From Dehalococcoidia bacterium (GTDB taxonomy: Bacteria; Chloroflexota; Dehalococcoidia; JACVQG01; JAHKAY01), in NCBI GenBank assembly GCA_030740315.1, contig JASLXN010000088.1, forward strand, positions 1 to 6,600: 6,600 bases of DNA, in the 5' to 3' direction. The notes beneath the pieces were generated by a model. The model was not told where the DNA came from. It ran no database searches and was given only the letters and a program-made list of their open reading frames with translations. Shown in pieces: positions 1 to 5,124 of this stretch (position 1 is the first letter of the stretch; each line of letters starts with the position of its first letter). The position numbers were made by a program, and so were the translations under genes.

Positions 1-72
1 CAGGCAGGGGCAGAAGGCCCCGGCCAAGTCACGGGTGAAGTCCGCTATCCGTACCCCTTGCAATGGCATCAT
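1..72 (-). CDS. Class III (CaiB/BaiF) CoA-transferase, N-terminal fragment cut by the window edge
   Basis: Only the first 24 codons are present, reading leftwards off the window. They encode MMPLQGVRIADFTRDLAGAF followed by CPCL, the usual opening of class III CoA-transferases (L-x-G-V-R-hydrophobic-x-D-hydrophobic-T-R-x-L-A-G-x-F-C). These enzymes move CoA between carboxylic acids through an aspartyl-CoA intermediate; the catalytic Asp lies beyond the window. The start at 72 overlaps the stop of the upstream transferase gene (ATGA, 72-69), so the two are probably translationally coupled. An AGGAGG at 84-79 sits 6 bases before the first ATG and 9 before a second ATG at 69, so either could be used. 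The neighbouring gene is of the same family, so the pair may act together or on related acids. The family call is good for so short a piece; substrate unknown. Confidence 0.75.
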   Translation of the reverse strand, partial: MMPLQGVRIADFTRDLAGAFCPCL

Positions 73-1289
73 AATGCACCTCCTACGATAACACCCTGTG
101 CTTCCAAGGTATCTATCTCCTCCTGCGCATAACCCAGGGCTGAGAGCACCTGGCGGCTGTCCGCCCCCAGCGAAGGCGGCTGGCGGCGCAGCTCCGCTGG
201 TGTTACCGACATCCTGAAGGGAAGGCGAGGGAACCGCACCTTGCCCATTATGGGGTGCTCAGCCTCCATAAAAAGGTCCCGCTCCTGGAACTGAGGCGAG
301 TCCAGCATATCCGACACTGTGTTGACCTGCCCTGCTGCCACCCCGGCCGCCTGTAAATGGCGGCAGGCATCTGCCTTGGAGTAATCTTTGAGCCAGTTAG
401 AGAGCAACTGGTTAAGTGCCAGGCCATTCTGTGCCCTACTGAAGTTATCTCTGAAGCGTTCGTCAGAGGCCCACTCCGGGTTGTCCATCGCCTCCACCAG
501 CCGGTCCCACTCGTAGTCCCGTGGACAGATCAGGCAAATATAGCCGTCTTTACAAGGGAGTACTCCACCCCAGGGATAGGAGTTGGCCCCTCGGCCCTCC
601 ACATCCCCATCGTTGGCATAGCGGGCGATATACCATCGGTTGAGGCCCATTGTCCACTCCTGGCGGGAGCAGTCTATGTGCTGCCCTTTGCCGGTGAGGC
701 GCTGCCAGTATAGAGCGGCCATGGCAGCCACTGACGCCCCCACCCCGGACTCGCAGTCCCCGTAGTGCCGGCCGGGTTGCAGGGGAGGTCTGCGGCCAAA
801 CCCCTCTCCTTTAGCCAGAAGGTAGGTGGCTCCACCAGCGCTGAATGCATTGATGGGATACACCTTATGATGTTTGTTGGGTCCCGTCTGGCCAAAGGGT
901 GTTATAGAAGTAACGATGAGCCTCGGGTTTACTTTGGCCAAGGCCGGGTATCCCATTCCTAGAGAGTCTAGTGTGCCAGGGGAGGTATCCTCCAGAAGCA
1001 TATCCGCCCATTGCATAAGGCGAAAAAAAACCCCCCTGCCCTCTGAGTGCTGCATGCTCAGGGCCAGGCTCTGCTTGTTGGTGTTGAAATAGAAGAACAG
1101 GCCGCTGGCCTCTGGGTTGGGGCCGGAGGGGGGATAAGGCCCACGGTGGCGGGAAGGGTCGCCCAGTCCTGGCTGCTCAACCTTCACTACCTCGGCTCCC
1201 ATATCTGCCAGAAGCTTGCCGCAGAAAGGCCCCGCCGCCAGACTACATAGCTCCACCACTTTCACCCCTTGCAAAGCCAGTCGAGTCAC
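69..1289 (-). CDS. Class III (CaiB/BaiF family) acyl-CoA transferase
   Basis: This 406-residue protein has the normal length for a cytoplasmic family III CoA-transferase, which exchanges CoA between an acyl-CoA donor and a carboxylic acid. Seen in sequence: the N-terminal CoA-binding region (GVKVVELCSLAAGPFCGKLL, residues 8-27, then ADMGAEVVKVE), the NTNKQSLAL segment near residue 69, the EDTSPGTLDSLGMGY stretch at 100-114, S-I-T-P-F-G-Q-T-G-P at 128-137, and the catalytic Asp in HYGDCESG (Asp178), corresponding to Asp169 of formyl-CoA transferase and CaiB. The C-terminal part has the usual AAGVAAGQVNTVSDMLDSPQF motif. The start is GTG at 1289, with AGGAGG at 1301-1296 six bases upstream. It is the first gene of a leftward pair and diverges from an HMG-CoA-lyase-like gene. 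Family members act on oxalate, carnitine, malate, citramalate, mesaconate, bile acids or aryl-acids; nothing here decides among them. Confidence 0.93.
   Translation of the reverse strand: MTRLALQGVKVVELCSLAAGPFCGKLLADMGAEVVKVEQPGLGDPSRHRGPYPPSGPNPEASGLFFYFNTNKQSLALSMQHSEGRGVFFRLMQWADMLLEDTSPGTLDSLGMGYPALAKVNPRLIVTSITPFGQTGPNKHHKVYPINAFSAGGATYLLAKGEGFGRRPPLQPGRHYGDCESGVGASVAAMAALYWQRLTGKGQHIDCSRQEWTMGLNRWYIARYANDGDVEGRGANSYPWGGVLPCKDGYICLICPRDYEWDRLVEAMDNPEWASDERFRDNFSRAQNGLALNQLLSNWLKDYSKADACRHLQAAGVAAGQVNTVSDMLDSPQFQERDLFMEAEHPIMGKVRFPRLPFRMSVTPAELRRQPPSLGADSRQVLSALGYAQEEIDTLEAQGVIVGGAL
77..84 (-). promoter_or_regulatory. Ribosome binding site of the leftmost CoA-transferase
   Basis: On the minus strand AGGAGGTG (84-77) precedes the double ATG at 72-67. 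It lies inside the last codons of the upstream gene, which supports independent ribosome loading on the second gene in addition to coupling through the ATGA overlap. Confidence 0.6.
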
Positions 1290-1319
1290 AAGGCCCCTCC
1301 TGCGTCGAATATTATCACG

Positions 1320-1348
1320 ATTTTACAGCGCACCCTGCCCCTTGGCAA
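1320..1348 (-). promoter_or_regulatory. Sigma-70-type promoter for the CoA-transferase pair
   Basis: On the minus strand TTGCCA (1348-1343) and TAAAAT (1325-1320) are separated by 17 bp, each one mismatch from consensus. Transcription would begin near 1313, giving a leader of about 24 nt that includes the AGGAGG before the GTG start at 1289. Good box quality and position, but unsupported by comparison. Confidence 0.55.
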
Positions 1349-1428
1349 GCAGCCCTCAATCAAGCCTGTATAGCAAACACCTCTTTGCCCCTCAAGTTTA
1401 GTTAGTTGTTAGTTAATGAGTGGGCTGG

Positions 1429-1437
1429 TGGTATAAT
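1429..1437 (+). promoter_or_regulatory. Perfect extended -10 promoter element for the lyase gene
   Basis: TGGTATAAT at 1429-1437 matches the extended -10 consensus TGnTATAAT exactly. The -35 region 17 bp upstream (TTAGTT, 1409-1414) is poor, as is common for extended -10 promoters. Transcription would start near 1444, leaving a leader of roughly 22 nt that contains GGGAGGGAG before the ATG at 1466. The element also rules against translation starting at the upstream TTG (1406). Three copies of TTAGTT (1398-1403, 1402-1407, 1409-1414) cover the -35 region and could be an activator site. Confidence 0.6.
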
Positions 1438-1454
1438 GAGTCAAAACTCGGCAC

Positions 1455-1463
1455 GGGAGGGAG
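1455..1463 (+). promoter_or_regulatory. Ribosome binding site fixing the lyase start
   Basis: GGGAGGGAG lies just before ATG 1466, with GGAGG ending 5 bases from the start codon. No comparable site precedes the in-frame TTG at 1406 or ATG at 1436, so 1466 is chosen. Confidence 0.75.
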
Positions 1464-1465
1464 CC

Positions 1466-2431
1466 ATGAATCTACCGAAGAAGGTCACCATTCGGGAGGT
1501 CGCCCTCAGGGACGGTATCCAGGGGAGAAAGGAGTTTATCCCCACCGAGGTCAAGATCCGCATCATCAACGCCATCGCTGAGGCCGGCGTCCCTCGGATA
1601 GAGGCCACATCCTTCATGAACCCCAGGGCAATCCCCCAAACCACCGACGCCGAGCAGGTCATGGCCGGGGTGGAGCGACGCCCCGGAACTTCCTACGAAT
1701 GCCTGGTCGCCAACCTCAAGGGTGCTCAGCGCGCCGCCGACGCAGGGGTGGATGCCATGTGCCTGGTTATAGCCGCCAGCGACACCATGAACCGGGCCAA
1801 TGTCAACATGACTGCGGAGGAGTCCCTGGCCCAAGTGCCCGCCATTCTGAAAACAGCCCGCCACGCCAACATACCGCTCATGGCGGGCATCGCTAGCGCC
1901 ACGGGCTGCCCATATACAGGCCAGGTGGCACAGGACAGGGTGCTATGGTTGGCCGATGAGCTGGTACGCCTGGGTGTAGATGAGCTTTACTTCGCAGACT
2001 CCGTAGGTTTTGGGAACCCCGCAGAGATGGAGCGGTTGGTGACCCTGTTCCAGGAACGCCACCCGGAGATGCCGATGGGGGTGCACATCCACGATACCCG
2101 CGGCTTGGGCCTGGCCAACACGGTGGCATGCCTACAAGCCGGGACCGCTCTGTTGGAAGGCTCCATAGGTGGCCTGGGCGGATGCCCGTATGCCCCGGGC
2201 TCGTCAGGCAATGTGTGTACCGAGGATATGGTACACATGCTCCACCTGATGGGAGTGGAGACGGGAATAGACCTGGACAGGCTTATTGATGCCGCCCGGC
2301 TCACCCAGGATCTAATCGGGCACCCCCTACCAGGGCGTGTGATGCAGGTGGGCAAGGCCTTCACCCTGCACCCCATACCGGAGGCCCTACTGACCCCTGG
2401 CGGCCGCATGGTGCAGAACCTCACTCGGTAA
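1466..2431 (+). CDS. HMG-CoA lyase family enzyme (hydroxymethylglutaryl-CoA lyase-like)
   Basis: This 321-residue TIM-barrel lyase belongs to the HMG-CoA lyase branch of the HMGL-like family, which cleaves 3-hydroxy-3-methylglutaryl-CoA to acetyl-CoA and acetoacetate. Compared from memory with human HMGCL, every key residue aligns at a constant offset of 26: Arg15-Asp16 (Arg41, Asp42), Glu46 in IEATSF (Glu72), His207 and His209 in HIHDT (His233, His235), Cys240 in GLGGCPYAPG (Cys266) and Asn249 (Asn275). The divalent metal site and the catalytic cysteine are therefore intact. The loop after Arg-Asp reads DGIQGRK instead of the common DGLQNEK. The ATG at 1466 gives a canonical start; longer in-frame versions from 1406 or 1436 overlap the promoter. 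The divergent CoA-transferases suggest the substrate is made by CoA transfer. HMG-CoA is one candidate. (R)-citramalyl-CoA is another, because an enzyme of this family near a class III CoA-transferase is known from Chloroflexus. The fold is certain, the substrate is not. Confidence 0.9.
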   Translation: MNLPKKVTIREVALRDGIQGRKEFIPTEVKIRIINAIAEAGVPRIEATSFMNPRAIPQTTDAEQVMAGVERRPGTSYECLVANLKGAQRAADAGVDAMCLVIAASDTMNRANVNMTAEESLAQVPAILKTARHANIPLMAGIASATGCPYTGQVAQDRVLWLADELVRLGVDELYFADSVGFGNPAEMERLVTLFQERHPEMPMGVHIHDTRGLGLANTVACLQAGTALLEGSIGGLGGCPYAPGSSGNVCTEDMVHMLHLMGVETGIDLDRLIDAARLTQDLIGHPLPGRVMQVGKAFTLHPIPEALLTPGGRMVQNLTR

Positions 2432-2467
2432 TCAACTGCTAATCTCAGGGAACGAAAGGTGTGAAAC

Positions 2468-2825
2468 CTGGGAACGACATATATAGAGGGCGTTGCCAAA
2501 GGGCCAACGGGAATAGAAAGCCCTGCTCGTCTCCCGGATGACAACGATGCTACATATTCTATGCTTCCCGGTAATGTATAGAAAGCCATAGGTCTATCTC
2601 CCAAAATGCAGATTGACTTCAACCTGGCTGATGGCACCGTGGTCGGGAGGAGTGTATGGAAGTGCTAAATCGCTCTTTCCATTAGGGGAGATCAGGCGCC
2701 AATAGTTCTCGGTGAGCCCAGTGATGACGAAGCGCTGCTAGGATTTGGTAACGCTGAAGGAGCTTGAGCTGGTATTCAACCCGTTTGACCAGACCCTCCA
2801 ACCGCTGATGATGCTACTGGTGTAA
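2468..2825 (+). pseudogene. Decayed clan AA (retropepsin-like) aspartic protease gene
   Basis: The stretch between the lyase and gnd is a relic of a small (about 120-residue) single-domain aspartic protease. Reading from 2468 gives LGTTYIEGVAKGPTG, then LPDDNDATYSMLPGNV, a TAG (2579), KAIGLSPKMQIDFNLADGTV, a TAA (2666), IALSIRGDQAPIVLGEPSDD and EALLG. After a one-base insertion near 2744 it resumes as LVTLKELELVFNPFDQTLQP and ends at TAA 2823-2825. From memory, intact relatives read M-G-T-T-x-V-E-G at the start, V-D-S-G-A-T-Y-x-L-L-P at the active site, T-L-A-D-G-T in the middle and E-A-L-L-G-V-V-T-L-E-x-L-G-L-V-F-N-P-F at the end. Lesions: ATG changed to CTG, active-site DSG changed to DND (2540-2548), two in-frame stops and one frameshift. 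AAAGGTG (2455-2461) is the surviving ribosome site. Nonfunctional as it stands. Confidence 0.82.
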
Positions 2826-2854
2826 GGAGAGACTACTATTGGTGTGAGAAAATG

Positions 2855-3757
2855 CTATTCTTTGCTGGGGCTGACCGGATGGCCACCGAACTCCCGCCTT
2901 AAGGCGGCCACAAGCCGTGCGGCAAAGGACTTCCTGCGGCTATGGTAGCGCTGGGATAAGGCTACAGCCAGCGTAGCAAAGGGAACACCGGCGTCCATGG
3001 CGGCCTCTATCGCCCAGCGGCCAGTCTCACCTCCCCCCACCTCCGCCGCCAGCCCCTTAATTCCCGCGTCTTTCTCCAGGATCCGCTGCGCCAGCCCCAA
3101 CAGCCAGGAGCGCACCACCCCACCGTTGTTCCAGATGCCTGCCACCTGCCCCAAGTCCAGCTCATAAGGCCCTTCCCGGAGGACCTCAAAGCCCTCAGCA
3201 TAGGACTGGAGCAGAGCATACTCCACCCCATTGTGCACCGTCTTTACAAAGTTGCCCGCACCGCTGGGACCCACGTGGCCGTAGCCGCTGGGGGCCGCCA
3301 AGGACCGCAGCACAGGCTCCAACCGCTTGAAAGCCGCCTTCGGGCCGCCGACCATAAAGGAGAGTCCCTGCTCGGCCCCCTCTAGGCCGCCGCTGGTGCC
3401 GACATCCAGTAAGTCTATTCCCTTTTCCCTCAACTCTTGTGCCCGGCGCACGGAGTCCTTGTAGTTGGAGTTGCCGCCATCGACCAACAGGTCTCCAGCC
3501 GCCAAGTGGGGCAGCAGCCCGTTGAAGAAGACCTCGTCCACCGGCTTGCCCGCTGGCACCATTACCCATATAGTCCGGGGTGGGGTCAGTGCCGCAACGA
3601 GTTCGCTCATGCCCGATGCCCCCTCCACCCCCGGGAATGCCACCGCAACCACCGCCTGGGGCGACACATCGTAGGCCACAACCCGGTGTCCTGCTATGGC
3701 CAGCTTTATCACCATGGCCTGGCCCATTCGGCCCAGGCCGATAAAACCTAATTCCAT
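2855..3757 (-). CDS. gnd: 6-phosphogluconate dehydrogenase, decarboxylating, short form
   Basis: The product oxidises and decarboxylates 6-phosphogluconate to ribulose 5-phosphate in the cytoplasm. Its 300 residues place it in the short bacterial class (GntZ/YqeC-like) rather than the classical 470-residue dimer. Seen: Rossmann motif GFIGLGRMGQAM at residues 4-15; VDGGNSNYKDS at 92-102; DVGTSGGLEGAEQGLSFMVGG at 118-138; GAGNFVKTVHNGVEYA at 166-181 with the catalytic Lys172, His175, Asn176 and Glu179; and GGGETGRW at 241-248. The second beta strand of the Rossmann fold ends in Asp30 (VVAYD), which usually favours NAD+ over NADP+. ATG 3757 is preferred because GAGG (3768-3765) lies 7 bases upstream; a GTG at 3763 falls inside that site. 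The upstream dehydrogenase ends 2 bases before this start, so the two form an operon. Its product feeds RpiB, encoded divergently. The gene appears intact. Confidence 0.95.
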   Translation of the reverse strand: MELGFIGLGRMGQAMVIKLAIAGHRVVAYDVSPQAVVAVAFPGVEGASGMSELVAALTPPRTIWVMVPAGKPVDEVFFNGLLPHLAAGDLLVDGGNSNYKDSVRRAQELREKGIDLLDVGTSGGLEGAEQGLSFMVGGPKAAFKRLEPVLRSLAAPSGYGHVGPSGAGNFVKTVHNGVEYALLQSYAEGFEVLREGPYELDLGQVAGIWNNGGVVRSWLLGLAQRILEKDAGIKGLAAEVGGGETGRWAIEAAMDAGVPFATLAVALSQRYHSRRKSFAARLVAALRREFGGHPVSPSKE

Positions 3758-3759
3758 TG

Positions 3760-4821
3760 TCACACCTCAATCGCCGTTTTTATGTGTCCCGGGTTATTCA
3801 GATTGAAAGCCTTATCGTAGTCCTCCAGGCAGAAGCGATGGGGGAACGTCTCTTCCAACAGGTGGTTGAATTTAGAGTTTAAGTTCAGCATATCGCAGAG
3901 GGCCATCTCAAAGTGGCTGCAGTTGGAGTTCACACTATCCGCCACCACTTGGTTGAAGCACACAATCTGGCGCGCCAACTGGCCTGCATCCACCCGCATA
4001 GTCACCCCTTCATTAGTTATGTCCGTCATCAAATAATCGCTGCTCCGGGACATATGACTGATGAGTTCTACCGCTGTGGTGGCTATGCCCGAGTACTCAA
4101 ATATCATGGCAAGGTTGCCCGCTGTACAATACAACTCAACCATAGCGCTTCCCTCGGGCACAATTTCCACCACATAGGCGCCGAACCCGGCCAGCCGGAG
4201 TAGGGCCGTGCCCAGAATGCCCAGTGGGTATGCCCCGACTACCAGGCTCGTACGACATCCATCCCATGTCTGTAAATCAAACTTATAGTCTGGATGGGAG
4301 CAGGCCAATACTATACTGGGCTGGCAATATCTAATCTGCTCCACCACTTTCTCGATTTTACTCAAGGGTTCAGTAAGCACCCCACCCCACACCTAGCCTA
4401 CGGGAACTTTAACCATGTACTGCTCCCGGCCTACCACAAACTGGGTGAGAAAACCGTCTTTCTTATGGGTGCCGCGCTCGATAAACAGGACAGTCTTGCA
4501 CATATCGCTCCGGTTGTGCAGGCAGGGTTGGCATATCCCACAACCCTGCCAAGCCGTTATAGTAACAGTATCACCGGCCACCAGCTTGGTCACTCCGGTT
4601 CCCACAGCCCTTACTACTCCCGCTTTCTCATGGCCCAGGACTATCTCATTATAGCCTTCGGCTATATTCAGCCAGCCATGACTGACAATGCCCAAATAAG
4701 TGCCATCAAGCCCCACTTCTTTAACCCACACGAGCACCTGGCCAGACCGCTGAACCCTCGGTTTGGGAAGGCCAAAGTCGTGGACCCCCGGCTTCCGCTC
4801 TGCCATACCCATGGCAAGCAT
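3760..4821 (-). pseudogene. Glucose 1-dehydrogenase-like zinc MDR gene broken by an in-frame TAG
   Basis: The reading frame matches a medium-chain zinc dehydrogenase of the glucose 1-dehydrogenase type (glucose + NAD(P)+ to gluconolactone). Taking the TAG at 4395-4393 as codon 143, the catalytic zinc ligands fall at Asp39 (VGLDGT), His64-Glu65 (LGHEKAG) and Glu151 (VLTEPLS), one residue off those I recall for Haloferax GlcDH (Asp38, His63, Glu64, Glu150). Four structural-zinc cysteines are at 94, 97, 100 and 108. The C-terminal half keeps SVNSN, HFEMAL and PGHIKTAIEV. Signs of decay: the TAG splits the catalytic domain (142 + 210 residues); the nucleotide motif reads GAYPLG with Tyr198 for Gly; Asp of GTD is Tyr42; and, from memory of the family, about 20-25 residues seem missing between AG and NLAMIFE near residue 235. 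A GTG overlaps the TAG, so reinitiation is conceivable but would give a half-protein. The ribosome site before ATG 4821 is poor. Related MDR sugar or polyol dehydrogenases are the alternative. Confidence 0.78.
3763..3768 (-). promoter_or_regulatory. Ribosome binding site of gnd
   Basis: GAGGTG (3768-3763, minus strand) precedes ATG 3757 and overlaps the end of the broken dehydrogenase gene. It lets gnd be translated even though translation of the upstream gene stops early. Confidence 0.65.
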
Positions 4822-4868
4822 TTTGAACTACCCACTTTTGCCACATCCAGCCATGCCGGTATCCTGTA

Positions 4869-4897
4869 ATTCTATATCACGGCCACCTTGGTGCCAA
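4869..4897 (-). promoter_or_regulatory. Sigma-70-type promoter for the dehydrogenase-gnd operon
   Basis: On the minus strand TTGGCA (4897-4892) and TAGAAT (4874-4869) are 17 bp apart, each one mismatch from consensus. Transcription would start near 4862, about 40 nt before ATG 4821. With its promoter kept, gnd can still be expressed through the broken first gene. Confidence 0.55.
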
Positions 4898-4902
4898 ACA
4901 CC
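4881..4902. promoter_or_regulatory. Possible operator: CACC/GGTG inverted repeats
   Basis: CACC-TT-GGTG (4884-4893) is a short palindrome in the spacer of the leftward promoter. GGTG is followed by another CACC (4899-4902), giving three alternating half-sites that run into the gap between the two -35 boxes. A bound protein could affect both directions. The repeats are short and may be chance. Confidence 0.25.
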
Positions 4903-4909
4903 TTTATCC

Positions 4910-4939
4910 TTGACACCCCATTGGCCCCACACCGATAAT
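4910..4939 (+). promoter_or_regulatory. Strong sigma-70-type promoter for tal-rpiB
   Basis: A perfect TTGACA (4910-4915) is followed after 18 bp by GATAAT (4934-4939, five of six matches). Transcription would begin near 4946, leaving an untranslated leader of about 180 nt before tal. The -35 box is 12 bp from that of the oppositely directed promoter. Confidence 0.65.
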
Positions 4940-4975
4940 TACTATTACTTAGTGTAAGGGGAAAATATCAGGCCA

Positions 4976-5050
4976 TTCGGAAGTGAGGCCCGGTCTGGCC
5001 GAACCCAGGCGCAAGGCCTGGGGAGTTGCTGTCCAAGTACGGACTAACTC
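4976..5050 (+). promoter_or_regulatory. Structured 5' leader of the tal-rpiB transcript: three abutting stem-loops
   Basis: Three inverted repeats follow one another without a spare base. Stem 1: TTCGG (4976-4980) with CCGAA (4999-5003), the weakest, since three GGCC copies (4971, 4987, 4997) allow other pairings. Stem 2: CCCAGGC (5004-5010) with GCCTGGG (5016-5022), 7 perfect pairs around GCAAG. Stem 3: GAGTT (5023-5027) with AACTC (5046-5050), then GTCC (5031-5034) with GGAC (5041-5044) above a small internal loop. A looser fourth pairing may join GGGT (5063-5066) to ACCC (5097-5100). The ribosome site and start region stay single-stranded in this model. No U-tract follows any stem, so it is not a plain attenuator. 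I recognise no known riboswitch class. Confidence 0.45.
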
Positions 5051-5113
5051 ATCAGAACACCCGGGTGAAGGCTCTTGAAGTGCTCAGTAAAGGGCCACCC
5101 ACCCCTAACTACC

Positions 5114-5120
5114 AAGGAGG
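5114..5120 (+). promoter_or_regulatory. Ribosome binding site of tal
   Basis: AAGGAGG ends 4 bases before ATG 5125 and 10 before ATG 5131. It rules out the longer frame from TTG 5026, which would start inside leader stem 3 and add 33 residues unlike any transaldolase N-terminus. Confidence 0.8.
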
Positions 5121-5124
5121 CACC

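Noticed and set aside
1406..1465. Upstream 20-residue extension of the lyase from TTG 1406 (or ATG 1436)
   Set aside because: It overlaps the extended -10 element, has no ribosome site, and the shorter protein from 1466 starts where family members do.
1987..2637. 216-codon minus-strand frame across the lyase and the protease relic
   Set aside because: It spans two unrelated sequences on the opposite strand, has no ribosome site, and its composition is that of an antisense shadow.
2826..2858. Possible terminator between the convergent protease relic and gnd
   Set aside because: Only a 4-bp AGAA/TTCT pairing with few T residues. No convincing intrinsic terminator was found here or just after the lyase.
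3195..3770. Open frame of 191 codons on the minus strand in another frame of gnd
   Set aside because: Gly/Arg/Pro-rich composition typical of a shadow frame in GC-rich coding DNA; gnd explains the region fully.
4392..4395. The two dehydrogenase halves as separate functional genes linked by a TAG/GTG overlap
   Set aside because: The break falls between the zinc ligands within one folded domain and leaves no extra or missing codon, so it reads as a point mutation, not as two subunits.
4294..4869. Open frame of 191 codons on the plus strand opposite the broken dehydrogenase
   Set aside because: Its translation shows no domain-like pattern, it crosses the leftward promoter, and the opposite strand carries the clear dehydrogenase frame.
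5004..5022. Leader stem 2 as an intrinsic terminator or attenuator
   Set aside because: The 7-bp GC-rich stem is followed by GAGTTGCTG, not a U-tract.
5026..5124. 33-residue N-terminal extension of transaldolase from TTG 5026
   Set aside because: It begins inside a predicted leader stem without a ribosome site, and the added residues look nothing like transaldolase. AAGGAGG marks ATG 5125.
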